Assembly: GCF_023159225.1 (NCBI RefSeq)
Contig: NC_063161.1
Span: forward strand, 77,972,267 to 78,036,266
DNA length: 64,000 bases
Direction of reading: 5' to 3'
From: Perognathus longimembris pacificus
Taxonomy: Eukaryota; Chordata; Mammalia; Rodentia; Heteromyidae
The notes under the pieces were generated by a model that worked only from the letters and a program-made list of their open reading frames with translations, was not told where the DNA came from and did no database searches. Positions 33,312 through 40,911 of the stretch are shown piece after piece (the stretch's first letter is position 1; the number at the start of each line of letters is the position of its first letter). The translations under genes were made by a program, and so were the position numbers.

Positions 33312-36300
33312 TGTGTCTTGGGGGGTCTTTCCTTATGCATTTTTGCTCAAGGCAAGTGCTCTTCCATTTCCAGCTTCTTGGTGGCCAACTGGAGCTAGGA
33401 GTTTCCTTGGCCTTTCTTCCTGTGCTGGCTTCAGACCTGATCCTTAGATCTCAGCCTTCTGAATAGCTAGGATTACAAGTGTGAGTCACTAGAGCCTAGC
33501 TTTTATTTATTTATTTTTTTTGCCAGTCCTGGGGCACTTAGGGCCTAGGCACTGTCCCTGGCTTCTTTTTTCCCCCTCAAGGCTAGCACTCTACCACTTG
33601 AGCCACAGCACCACTTCTGGCTTTTTCTGTTTATGTGGTGCTGAGGAATCGAACCCAGGGTTTTATGCATGCTAGGCAAGCACTCTACTGCTAAACCACA
33701 TTCTGAGCCCTATCCTTTGCTTTTAAAACACAAAAACTTCAGCACTCAGCTTCCTTAAAATCAACTAATTTCCATTAAAATGATCAGAGAGTAAGAAAAG
33801 TGGAAGAGTATACTGTCTAAAGAAAGGGGGTAACACACACATACACACACACAAATGGGTCTGGAAAAGTATACTAGAGCTCTAGGAATAGTTGTGACTC
33901 AGTAAGCACCATCCACTGCTGTTTTGAGATTTGTCTCAGGTTCCATGTTTGTAATCATAAAGCTCCAGCATGGATTTTTTTTTTAAAAAGCACGAGAAGT
34001 GCAACAAATCTCATCTTCTAAATATGCACATGATACAAACCCTACCCCCAGTTAACAAAGATAAATATTAGCTAGGCAATGGTGGCTCAAGTCAGTAATC
34101 CTAGCTACTCAGAAGGCTGAGGTCTGAGGATCATGGTTCAAAGCCAGTAAGAGCAGGGAAAGTCCATGAGACTCTTATCTTGAATTAACTACCAGAAAAC
34201 CAGAAAGTGTCACTGTGGCTCAAAGTGGTAGAGCACTAGTCTTGAGTAAAAGAACTTAGGGACAGCACCCAGGCCCTGACTTCAAGCCACATGGCTTTAA
34301 AAAAAAAAAAAAAAAAGAGCCACACTTGGTGGCTCACACCTGTAATCTCAGCTACTCACAAAGATGAGGTAGGATTCCAAGTTCAAAGTCTGTCTGAACA
34401 ACTTACTGAACCTCATCTCAAAATTATGTGTATGTTGTTTTTGTTTTCTTTTTATGTGAAGTTTCATGGAATGTTCTGTCCAGACTGGACTCAATCCACA
34501 ATCCTCCAGGTCCCGGCCTCCTGAGAGTAACTAGGATTACAGGATTAAAAGGGTACAGGGGTAGCTCAGTGGTTAAGTGCTTTCCTAGAATAGTCAAGGT
34601 TCTTGGGCTCATTCCAAATACCAGGGCAAGGGAGAAAAAAAGTGCTTGTCACTTACATTAAATATGCTCAAATAGAAACCAGGAAAAAAGAAGAGAGGGA
34701 AGGGGGAGGTTTAAGAGTAACATCAGTGCCAGGCATCCTCATTACACAAACTGTAGTGAAATCCTTGGATCTCCTTTAGAACATGTTCACCATACAATTA
34801 AGTGGCCTGTTGAGCTGCATTTGAATTTACAAGGCTCACAATAAAAAGTTCAGCTTGCATACAAACTGTGGATTCCTTTCCATAAGCTCAAGGCATCTAC
34901 GTAGTCTTTAACAACCTGCTCACACCTAGGGAAGGAATAAAAGATGTAACTACACAAAGTGAGACAGGACGTAGCTGTGTAGCCCAGACTGGCCTGGTGC
35001 TCTGGATTTCCTGCCCTACCACCCTGGCCTGCTGCAAGTACCACCACTCCCAGGAGACAAATAAAAAATATCTGGTGAGTCAGACATTGGTGTTAAAAAG
35101 CTTGACCCCATATTTGTCTAAACACACAACAAAGACAGCAGAATCATTAAAGAGAAGGATGACAGAGCAGGAGACAAGACAGACACCATCCTGCTGCTCC
35201 TAGATTCTGTCCATCTAGAAAAGAACAGAGACACTGTGACTTCCCCATCTTGGTGGCCCAAAGGAAGCTGGTCACCTGAGTTCCAGTTCCTAGGACCAGC
35301 CACCTCCGTGTCACTTCTGCCAACAATGCTCACATCAGGGTTGTGGGCTCAGAAGACCCATAAGCATTGCATACAGGGGGGTGTGACCTGTGCTCATGTT
35401 GATATCCTAAATGTAATACACCTCAATTCTATGACAAATCCCCAATAGCACCTATGAAAGGCTTACACAATGCTTAAAAAAAAATCTAAACTGTAAGTAA
35501 CTAAATTCAAACGAGTCTCAAAACCCAAACTTGACTTTTAAGTGATATTTTAATTTTTCTCCCAACTTTAATATTACTTTAGTCGAGACATTAAAAAAAG
35601 GTTGTGCACTCAGCCTAGGGAGTTAAAAAAGCTAAAGCTCAGGAGTTCTATTAATATAAGTCATTTTCAGAGGCATGCTCCCAGACTGGAGGGAGAAAGT
35701 AATGCCTGTAAAACCACCAAAATATATTATTTTCAAAGTCTGGAAAAAGTAGCAAGGCTATGATTTTAAAAAGCAATCTTCAATACAAGTTATGATGGCC
35801 TGCCCTCGAGAGAGGGAGCAGACAGACACAGAGACAGGAAATAAAAAGGGAGGAAAGAGAAGCAAGATGAGAATTTGACCAGCTTGGCCAGATACTGTCC
35901 TATTAAGCATATCGCTGGAAAGACGTATCTGGCTCTAGAGGGGGAACACGGTCAATCAGCTCTTCACGACCTGTCCCTCTCGATTATCCCTGATTGTCCG
36001 GCCAGCGATGGGTCCTTGGGGTGGGACAGCAGAGTGTCCACCTCCACCCATAGCGTCCACGTCTACACACAGCTGCCTCACTCTAGGCAAACCGGCGCCC
36101 CAGCTCCACCACGCCCCATTCTTCCACCTTCACGATCCCCAAACGCCCGCTAGTGCTACAAGTTCCCCGAATGGCATCTCCCGGCCCCTCTCTTTGAAGG
36201 AAGAGAGTAGAGGACCCAGGCAGCAAACCCGAGCCCTGGCTGCCGGCCGAGGTGACTTCCGCGACACCCTCGCCGGATTGGTGCCTGGGCCGCGGATCCT

Positions 36301-36808
36301 TCCACCGAGCTCGGCCACACTCTCGCCCCTCACCTTCCTCGCTCACGTCGTCCACGAAGTCCTCGGGGTCGCTGAAGGAAGGCTCGTCTGCCTCGCCGTT
36401 CTCCACCACCCGCGGCTCGGCCTCGGCCGCGCCGGCCTCGGGACTGCTCGCCTCCTCAGCCAACGCATTGACTGGGCCATCGGCGGGCTGCTCATCGGCC
36501 TGCTCCCCAGGACCATCCGCCTGGGCCGAGGCAGGGGTCTCGGCCTTCTGGGCGGTCTCCTCGGGGGGCCGCAGCGGGGGCGCCCCGTCTGGGGCCGCCG
36601 CCGCCTCCTCCGCCCGCTCGGCCCTCACCTCGGGCTCCGACTCGGCCGCCGTCTCTTCGTCAGTGTCCGCGGTCCGCGCCACCCCGGGTGAGCCGGGCCC
36701 TGCCGACTCCTCCCCGGGAGGCGGCTCGGCTGTCGGCTGGTGCTGCCGCGTGGGCTCAGCCCGCTCCTCCGCCGCCTCGGGCGCCGCCACGTTCTCCGCG
36801 TCCTGCAT
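13730..36808 (-). CDS. EIF3B: EIF3B, eukaryotic translation initiation factor 3 subunit B (complete)
   Basis: Scaffold subunit of eIF3, which binds the 40S subunit and helps recruit mRNA and initiator tRNA in the cytosol. Eighteen coding exons join in phase to 806 codons plus TGA; the human protein is about 814 residues. Residues 1-158 are acidic and low-complexity and end [15 protein letters not shown]. An RRM spans about 177-262, with RNP2-like VIVVDNV and RNP1-like KGYIFLEY. A WD-type beta-propeller covers about 270-680, and a charged helical tail ending [10 protein letters not shown] is the region known to contact eIF3i/g. The start is the ATG at 36808, giving MQDAENVA as in the human protein. 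No stop, frameshift or missing exon is visible, so the gene looks functional. Intron 10 uses a GC donor. Confidence 0.97.
13943..14051 (-). CDS. EIF3B: EIF3B coding exon 17
   Basis: Residues 737-772, [20 protein letters not shown] to RLELRG: predicted long helix. Acceptor CATATAG, donor GTAAGTGG. Confidence 0.95.
14203..14572 (+). mobile_element. B1 monomer followed by B1-Geo SINE
   Basis: Diverged B1 at 14203-14300; complete B1-Geo at 14334-14572, in EIF3B intron 16. Confidence 0.8.
14820..14897 (-). CDS. EIF3B: EIF3B coding exon 16
   Basis: Residues 711-736, [20 protein letters not shown] then QSKASK: charged helical region after the propeller. Acceptor TGTTTCAG, donor GTTAGTCT. Confidence 0.95.
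15275..15400 (-). CDS. EIF3B: EIF3B coding exon 15
   Basis: Residues 669-710, [20 protein letters not shown] to LLSQEQIK. Acceptor CTTTTATAG, donor GTTGGCAG (divergent from the usual GTRAGT). Confidence 0.94.
16851..16989 (-). CDS. EIF3B: EIF3B coding exon 14
   Basis: Residues 622-668, [20 protein letters not shown] to SVSWWSHK: last propeller blades. Acceptor TGTCCACAG, donor GTAGGGAC. Confidence 0.95.
17100..17327 (-). mobile_element. B1-Geo SINE
   Basis: First of three tandem reverse-oriented SINEs in EIF3B intron 13. Confidence 0.82.
17333..17524 (-). mobile_element. IDL-Geo SINE, older copy
   Basis: Left arm complement has ATGCTAGGCAAGCAGTCTACC, closer to ordinary ID than to the young copies. 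Confidence 0.82.
17530..17742 (-). mobile_element. IDL-Geo SINE
   Basis: Complete; T-rich then G-rich start followed by CCAGTCCTGGGCCTTGGACT. Confidence 0.9.
18134..18212 (-). CDS. EIF3B: EIF3B coding exon 13
   Basis: Residues 596-621, [20 protein letters not shown] then VLAGLR. Acceptor CTTTCAG, donor GTGGGTCA. Confidence 0.95.
18585..18778 (+). mobile_element. B1-Geo SINE variant with internal duplication
   Basis: The start of the right arm is doubled: GGAGGTATTGGCACAAATG then GGAGGTATTGGCTCAAATG. Confidence 0.75.
19724..19846 (-). CDS. EIF3B: EIF3B coding exon 12
   Basis: Residues 555-595, [20 protein letters not shown] to [12 protein letters not shown]. Acceptor TCTTGCAG, donor GTAAGCAG. 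Confidence 0.95.
20049..20256 (-). mobile_element. IDL-Geo SINE with perfect duplication
   Basis: Flanked by CCCCTAAGGCCTTCTT at 20037-20052 and 20257-20272. Confidence 0.92.
20302..20527 (-). mobile_element. B1-Geo SINE
   Basis: Both arms in reverse, abutting an L1 fragment. Confidence 0.85.
20528..20905 (-). mobile_element. Old L1 (LINE-1) fragment
   Basis: Reads like the complement of L1 3' sequence: TTCTTGAGAACTGCCTG, GAGTTCTTTGTATAACTTTG and TTTTCTCCCAATTTGTGGGT. Confidence 0.75.
20918..21178 (+). mobile_element. B1-Geo SINE
   Basis: Well-preserved head GCTGGGTGCTGGTGGCTCAC and right arm with an ACAAAAACC tail. Confidence 0.88.
21186..21690 (+). mobile_element. B1-Geo SINE split by IDL-Geo
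   Basis: Head 21186-21247, remainder 21483-21690; the gap is the minus-strand insertion at 21248-21467. Confidence 0.85.
21248..21467 (-). mobile_element. IDL-Geo SINE, young GCGGG subfamily, nested
   Basis: Flanked by GAGGCTGAAGATTTT at 21233-21247 and 21468-21482. Confidence 0.93.
21732..21804 (-). CDS. EIF3B: EIF3B coding exon 11
   Basis: Residues 531-554, [20 protein letters not shown] then VEMK. Acceptor GTTAACAG, donor GTACGTTG. Confidence 0.94.
22467..22680 (-). mobile_element. IDL-Geo SINE
   Basis: Both arms in reverse; near-matching GGTTAAG duplication on each side. Confidence 0.9.
22734..23055 (+). mobile_element. B1 monomer followed by older IDL-Geo SINE
   Basis: B1 at 22734-22865 (CACTTGGGAGGCAGAGG), then a diverged IDL-Geo at 22868-23055. 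Confidence 0.78.
23124..23312 (-). mobile_element. IDL-Geo SINE, older copy
   Basis: Left arm complement CATGCATGCTAGGCAAGCTC. Confidence 0.82.
23623..23833 (-). CDS. EIF3B: EIF3B coding exon 10 (GC donor)
   Basis: Residues 460-530, [20 protein letters not shown] to VDRTPKGTQ. Acceptor ATCCCACAG. The donor reads CAG|GCAAGT, a GC-AG intron; phase and the next exon (GVVTNFEIF) confirm the boundary. Confidence 0.94.
24310..24680 (-). mobile_element. Old B1/ID-like SINE remnants
   Basis: Diverged complement sequences CTCTACCACTTGAGCC and TCTCACCATGTTGCCTAAAC. Confidence 0.5.
25221..25267 (-). CDS. EIF3B: EIF3B coding exon 9
   Basis: A 47-nt exon, residues 445-459: [15 protein letters not shown]. 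Acceptor TTTGGACAG, donor GTAAGTCA. Confidence 0.93.
25643..25709 (-). CDS. EIF3B: EIF3B coding exon 8
   Basis: Residues 422-444, [20 protein letters not shown] then TP. Acceptor CTTCTCAG, donor GTGAGTGA; the intron before it is under 90 bp. Confidence 0.95.
25797..25928 (-). CDS. EIF3B: EIF3B coding exon 7
   Basis: Residues 378-421, [20 protein letters not shown] then [18 protein letters not shown]. Acceptor TCTTACAG, donor GTGAGTAG. A (GT)n microsatellite begins about 30 bp upstream of the acceptor. Confidence 0.95.
25961..25994 (+). repeat. (GT)n microsatellite
   Basis: 17 GT units in EIF3B intron 6, about 30 bp from exon 7. Confidence 0.97.
26250..26330 (+). mobile_element. ID-like SINE monomer
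   Basis: GCACGGCTCAAGTATAATGC then CTAGGCCCTGAGTTCAAATC: tRNA-Ala-like arm alone. Confidence 0.6.
27786..28025 (+). mobile_element. B1-Geo SINE
   Basis: Complete, ending about 50 bp from the EIF3B exon 6 donor. Confidence 0.85.
28074..28231 (-). CDS. EIF3B: EIF3B coding exon 6
   Basis: Residues 326-377, [20 protein letters not shown] to LIDFSPCE: a propeller blade. A run of seven G residues in coding sense is in frame. Acceptor CTTCACAG, donor GTGAGCTG. Confidence 0.95.
28440..28568 (-). CDS. EIF3B: EIF3B coding exon 5
   Basis: Residues 283-325, [20 protein letters not shown] to VSIEERA. Acceptor TTTTTTAG, donor GTGTGTAT (weak but in phase). Confidence 0.93.
28610..28853 (-). mobile_element. 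B1-Geo SINE
   Basis: Complete, starting about 40 bp upstream of the EIF3B exon 5 acceptor. Confidence 0.87.
28998..29055 (-). CDS. EIF3B: EIF3B coding exon 4
   Basis: Residues 263-282, [19 protein letters not shown]. Acceptor CTTCCAG, donor GTAAGTTG; 58 nt. Confidence 0.94.
29347..29466 (-). CDS. EIF3B: EIF3B coding exon 3
   Basis: Residues 223-262: [20 protein letters not shown] to LFTDFDK, second half of the RRM. Acceptor CTCTCAG, donor GTGAGTTC. Confidence 0.95.
29718..29920 (-). mobile_element. IDL-Geo SINE, young GCGGG subfamily
   Basis: Flanked by TGTACACTTTTTTT at 29706-29719 and 29921-29934. Confidence 0.92.
29936..30006 (-). mobile_element. ID-like SINE monomer
   Basis: Complement of a tRNA-like arm: GTACTGGGTTTGAACTCAGG. 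Confidence 0.6.
30088..30275 (+). mobile_element. IDL-Geo SINE
   Basis: Both arms; a short deletion removes part of the CCCTGAGTCCAAG segment. Confidence 0.88.
30699..30891 (-). CDS. EIF3B: EIF3B coding exon 2
   Basis: Residues 159-222, [20 protein letters not shown] through DGKTKG: first half of the RRM. Acceptor CCACCACAG, donor GTGAGTCA. Confidence 0.95.
31084..31392 (+). mobile_element. IDL left arm followed by complete IDL-Geo SINE
   Basis: A left arm ending AAAAAGCCAGAAGT (31084-31187) runs into a full IDL-Geo (31188-31392). Confidence 0.88.
31919..32128 (+). mobile_element. IDL-Geo SINE
   Basis: Complete, with an AAAGAAAAAAAAAG tail. Confidence 0.9.
32568..32607 (+). repeat. Short CAG/CAGCGG-like triplet repeat
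   Basis: Imperfect cagcagcagtagcagcagcagcg-type run in EIF3B intron 1; non-coding. Confidence 0.75.
32735..32942 (+). mobile_element. IDL-Geo SINE with perfect duplication
   Basis: Flanked by the 17-bp repeat AAGAACAGTATGTGGGG at 32718-32734 and 32943-32959. Confidence 0.93.
33018..33242 (+). mobile_element. IDL-Geo SINE
   Basis: Left arm ATGGCTGGGAATGTGGCTTA, with an A-run between the arms. Confidence 0.88.
33265..33310 (+). repeat. (GT)n microsatellite
   Basis: About 23 GT units with one AT interruption. Confidence 0.96.
33330..33502 (-). mobile_element. B1-Geo SINE, truncated
   Basis: Head complement and part of the right arm, following the GT repeat. Confidence 0.75.
33515..33712 (-). 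mobile_element. IDL-Geo SINE
   Basis: Both arms in reverse; older left arm with CATGCTAGGCAAGCACTC. Confidence 0.87.
34068..34640 (+). mobile_element. SINE cluster: B1-Geo, B1, inverted B1, ID
   Basis: B1-Geo 34068-34314 (+), B1 34317-34440 (+), B1 head about 34455-34540 (-), ID-like arm 34545-34640 (+). Confidence 0.7.
34959..35055 (-). mobile_element. B1 SINE fragment
   Basis: Complement of B1: GAGACAGG, GTGTAGCCCAGACTGGCCTG. Confidence 0.65.
36334..36808 (-). CDS. EIF3B: EIF3B coding exon 1
   Basis: Residues 1-158, rich in Glu, Ala and Pro, lying inside the CpG island. Donor GTGAGGGG, phase 1. The segment [18 protein letters not shown] is the conserved acidic patch before the RRM. Confidence 0.95.
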
Positions 36809-36886
36809 GGGCCTCGCGCGGTCTCTCTCCCGGCACCACGGCCGCCACCGCCGTGCTTCCGACTCCCAGGATGCAACGCGCGCCGG

Positions 36887-36901
36887 CTAGCGCGAAGCCA
36901 T
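36887..36901 (-). other. Candidate four-codon upstream ORF before EIF3B
   Basis: ATG GCT TCG CGC TAG (Met-Ala-Ser-Arg-stop) about 93 nt upstream of the EIF3B start codon. It matters only if transcription starts upstream of it, which the sequence cannot show. Confidence 0.35.
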
Positions 36902-37695
36902 GTGCAGGCGACTGGGGCAGGGCTGTACCAAGATGTGGCGAGGGGGGGAGACCCACGCCCCGATTCCTCAGAATGGCCCAGAAGAAATTCAGATGAGAGG
37001 AAAGGTGTCTAATGACAGTCGACAGCTCTGTATCTGTGATAAGAAGTACTGGATCCGATCATCAAAGTTTTATTACGGGCAGTTACTATCTCACTGGAAG
37101 CCATCACCATCTCGTTTTCTTTATCGAATGGTTCGGTCCAAGATGGCAGCCGCTGCTTTCCCTCTCCCAGAGGGCGCTGCGGGGAGAGGGTTGAACTATT
37201 TGAGGTCCTACCAGGCAGACTTCAAAAGTCATTTTCATGTACGAAATTGGATGAAAACAAGAACGAAGTAAAAAAAAATCCAGTACCACAGAAACCTGAA
37301 AGCTCAACAGACGACTCTGATTATGCTATCTTCGCCTTTAAACCGACACCGCTTGGCTTACATTCCCACCCTTGACGTGTCTGTTTTTAGACTCGTCCAC
37401 TGACGAAGCCAAAGAACGGAAGGGTCCAAAATCTGCGGGGAACTCGTAGCGAGCCACAGGTGAACAGCGATACTACGAAGACGACTGCATGGTGCCACAT
37501 GAAGTCGTAAGCGAGGGACTTAAGCCGTCTCCTCCTACAGCAACCAAAAGCCTGCCTGGCCCAGTGCTGACGGCCATTCAATAGTGGTTTAGTCCGCGAG
37601 ACCGCGCCCTCGCGGGCGGGAGAGCTCGGTCACGTGGCGCGGGCGGAGGTGGGGCCTGCGGGCTCTACCGGGAGTCCTCCTTACACTTTGCCCTT

Positions 37696-37697
<2 letters not shown>

Positions 37698-37731
<34 letters not shown>

Positions 37732-37775
37732 CTGTGTGTGTGTGTGTGTATGCGAGTGTGCCTGTGTGTGTGCGT
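37698..37775 (+). repeat. Interrupted (GT)n microsatellite
   Basis: GT units broken by CC and AT changes, just distal to the upstream CpG patch. Confidence 0.95.
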
Positions 37776-37874
37776 CTGTCTCTGCCTTTTATCATTTTGA
37801 TTTTTTTTCTGGGATGAATGAAGTACAACATCTGCTGTTATGATGTGTTTCGATCATACAAAAACGACCAGCCA

Positions 37875-38180
37875 TGAAAGTGGAGCCCTGTGGTGGTTCA
37901 AGTGGGAGAGCGCCATCCTTCCGCGGAAAAAGCCAAGTGAGAGTGAGAAGCCCCGAAAGTCCAGTACTAGCACTGGCATATACACATACACCACACACAC
38001 ACACAAACACACCAGCAGCCACCCAGGCTCATGCCTAGGATAAGTCTGAAGCTAGCCCAGGCAGAAAAGACTTGGAGACTATCTCACTTAACCAGGAAAA
38101 ACCTGGACTGCAGATGTGGCTCAAGTGGTGGAGGGCCATCCTTGAGAAAAAACAATAGAAACAAAAAGCAAGGAAGGAAA
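37875..38180 (+). mobile_element. Diverged Geo arm and B1-Geo SINE
   Basis: CCTGTGGTGGTTCAAGTGGG arm (37875-37990), then a shortened B1-Geo (38020-38180). Confidence 0.65.
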
Positions 38181-38489
38181 GGAGAAAGAGAAGAGAGATT
38201 TAGAATAGAGTAGATCATCTAGCAGACTTTGGCAGACTTTGCCCTTGAGGGCCAAAAACGAATGGACAGGGCTGACAGACCCAGAGGTTTACAGTTCTAA
38301 TACTGAGATTTAGACTTAACAGCTCCAGGCCTGGGCCAGGACTAAGCAAGTCGAAGGCTTATTATTAAGCTGGGCTTTGATTGACCATGGCAAGGCACCA
38401 TAACCTACTGTAATCTGCTTCTTGCAGTAGCTAGTGTTACACCTCCGAGCTTGAAAGTTGGGATTCTCAGCCCTTGGATCTTGGCAGCT

Positions 38490-38900
38490 CCAGGATGTTT
38501 TCAGGTGTTTCTGTGGTCTCTGTGAAACTTCCTGCCATGTTGCTGCCAGCTCCACTGCCACTACTCTCTGCTATATCCAGACCTTTTACTAGCTTTACTT
38601 CTCTATTCACCATAAAAATCCAGTAGGCCAGGAAAGACCAATGGAGGGAATCCTTTATTCCACCAAAAGTCGAAACACCAGAGGGCAGCACAGGAAAGTG
38701 TCTCTGGGTTGTTGAGTAAAAGAGCAGACCTGGCTTGCTTAAGCAACCAGGAAGAGGTGTGGTAAGGATGTTTACACCAATTGCAAAGTCTTTAATTTGC
38801 ATAAGGGACCATGTTTAACCAATTACAGGACAGCTCATTATGCAAATAAAGGACTGTGTTTTCTACACTCAAAGGCCATCTGCTGGGACACCAAGGGAAG
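38490..38900 (-). mobile_element. Candidate degraded LTR of an endogenous retrovirus
   Basis: On the minus strand: AT-rich U3-like DNA with ATGCAAAT-type octamers, then GGTGGAATAAAGGATT (poly(A) signal) and a CT-rich U5-like stretch. Ends and duplication are not resolved and no coding region is recognisable. Confidence 0.35.
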
Positions 38901-39057
38901 TGCTCCCTCTCTTGCCTGGGTGAAAATTGCTGCTAGAATTCACTGATGCCCCTGATGGTAGAAAATCTGACCCAAGCTATTTGAAAGCTCTGGCTGGGGC
39001 AATGCCTTCTGCAAATAGAGCTGTGACGGACTGTCTTTGAACACAATTCCACCGCAG

Positions 39058-39122
39058 GTAGATCTAGATCTCAGCCTCCTGAGTAGCTAGGATTACAGGT
39101 ATGAGCCACTGGCACCCATCTA
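39058..39122 (-). mobile_element. B1-type head fragment
   Basis: Short complement of the B1-like head ending GAGCCACTGGCACCCA. Confidence 0.65.
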
Positions 39123-39124
39123 GG

Positions 39125-39430
39125 TAGATTGTTTTATTTTAGAGTGTTATCAGCTGTAGTTAGGTGAAAAGTCTTGCATTTGTTCCTATGAATTATAGTT
39201 TAGAAAATATGAGTAGAAGGGAAATTCTGCATCATAAAATACCCTTATTAGAGAGTATGTATATATGTATATGCATTTGAATTTATTAGACATTAACAAG
39301 CTGTTCTCCATAGTTATCTACAAAGTATTACCTTCCCTCCAGCAATGTAGAAATATTCTCATTTCTCCTTATCTTATGCTGTGGCATTTCTCAGTTGTTT
39401 GAATTTGCATTACTCTGATGAAAGTAGATA
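39125..39430 (-). mobile_element. Probable old L1 fragment
   Basis: AT-rich; TTCCCTCCAGCAATGTAGAA and CAGTTGTTTGAATTTGCATT resemble complemented L1 3' sequence. Confidence 0.5.
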
Positions 39431-39864
39431 TTTTACTTAAGCAGAAAATGAAATTATGAAAAGCATCTAGAATCTCCCAGAGAGCTGGAACCCTTGGCTC
39501 TGAGAGATGCGGTCAAAAGAGTGCTTGTTGTGCCACAGAGTCGCCTGTGGGGCAGACGTTGTACTCCTGCCAAATAGCCCATGCTATAGGAGACAGAGCT
39601 GGAGAGCTGGGGAGCTGGGCATGCCATCCACATCCACACAGCTGCCCTGAGCTTTAGCCACACCTAAGGAGTCTGGGTGGGGGTAGTGGGGGAAGGAGCA
39701 TCTGGCATTTTTGAGGACAGCTGGAAGAGGCTGCTCATTACGGGGTGGCACTTCCTCAAACAACCTCAAATGAGGAATGGCAAAGAGTCTTACAAATGTG
39801 CATTGCTCAGAATTGTTGTCTTAGTCTATCTCTAGATAATCTATATCTTATAATTTACATATGT

Positions 39865-40492
39865 GTATGTATTTGGTGGTACTGGGGTTTGAACTCAAGG
39901 CCTTGTGTTTGTCAGGCAGGTGTTTTACTACTTAGTCATGCCCCCAATCTCTTGTTCATCTAAGTAAGGTTATTGGCCATTGAGATCCCATTCCCCACCT
40001 GTTTTTGGTGGTCCTGGGGCTTGAACTCAGGGCCTAGGCACTGTTCCCGAGCTTCTTTGTGCTCAAGGCTAGCACTCTACCGCTTGAGCACCACTTATGG
40101 TTTTTGAGTGGGTTTATTGGAGATAAGAGTCTCACAGGGACATTTCTGCCCAGGCTAGCTTTGAACTGTGATCCTCAGATCTCAGTCTCCTGAGTAGTTA
40201 GGATTGCAAGTATGAGTCACTGGCACCCAGCCCCCCCGACCCCTTTTTTAGAACATATTTTGTTTTGTGCAGGTACCAGGGCTTAAACTCCAGGCTTTGT
40301 GTTCTTACTCAAGCTTTTTTGCTTATAGCTTGTACTTTATTACTTTGAGTCATGCCTCCAGTCCAGCTTTTCTCTGGTTAATTGGAGATGGAGTCACAAA
40401 GATTTTTTTGCCTTGGCTGTCCTACAGATACGATCCTCAGATCTGTCTCATAAGTAGCTAGGGTTATAGGTGTGAGCCACTAGTGCCCAATA
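39865..40492 (-). mobile_element. SINE cluster: ID and two B1-Geo
   Basis: ID arm 39865-39960, B1-Geo 40000-40238, diverged B1-Geo 40262-40492, all reversed. Confidence 0.75.
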
Positions 40493-40667
40493 TGTGTTTC
40501 TTTTTAGAGGTTCAGCTTTTTCATATTGAAATATATGAGTTCTTTATAAATCTTGGCTTCTAATTGCTTCTAATCTATTAAAAGTATATTCCCTCTGAGT
40601 GTGACTGAGCTTTTCCCTTTGTTCTGCTGTTCTTGTCATACATTGTTGTCTATGTTTATAGTATTAG

Positions 40668-40908
40668 AGTTGGGTGCTGATGGTTCAGGCCTGTTATCCT
40701 GGCCATTCAGGAGGATGAGATCTGAGAATCGATGTTCAAAGCCAAGTTGGTCAGGAAAGACTGTGAGATTTTTATTTTTAATTAACCACCAAAAGCTAGC
40801 AGTGGAGCTGTGGCTCACATGTAGAGAACTATCCTTGAGCACAAAGGTTTAGTGGCAGTGCCCAGGCCCTGATCTCAAGCCTCAGGACTGTAACAACAGC
40901 AAAAACTT
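40668..40908 (+). mobile_element. B1-Geo SINE
   Basis: Complete, with a TAACAACAGCAAAAA tail at the edge of an L1. Confidence 0.8.
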
Positions 40909-40911
40909 TAT

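Larger units (their letters stand above)
36200..37680. promoter_or_regulatory. CpG island over EIF3B exon 1 and upstream DNA
   Basis: CpG dinucleotides are dense from the first EIF3B intron through exon 1 and remain frequent to about 37680, unlike flanking DNA. The segment 36855-36880 holds an ETS-type CTTCCG and a ZNF143-like CCCAGGATGCAAC. A YY1-type AAGATGGCAGC is at 37140-37150. A second CpG-dense core with CACGTG (37631-37636) lies at 37560-37680. Confidence 0.75.

Noticed and set aside
36008..36691. 227-codon plus-strand open frame
   Set aside because: Same cause as the neighbouring antisense frame; Leu/Gly/Arg-rich, no domain.
36252..36890. 212-codon plus-strand open frame over EIF3B exon 1
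   Set aside because: Antisense of a GC-rich, Ala/Glu-rich coding exon; Ser/Ala/Gly-rich with no family resemblance.
37012..37194. 60-codon plus-strand frame in the CpG-rich region upstream of EIF3B
   Set aside because: Short, no similarity I recognise, no splice or transcript evidence; kept only as part of the promoter region.
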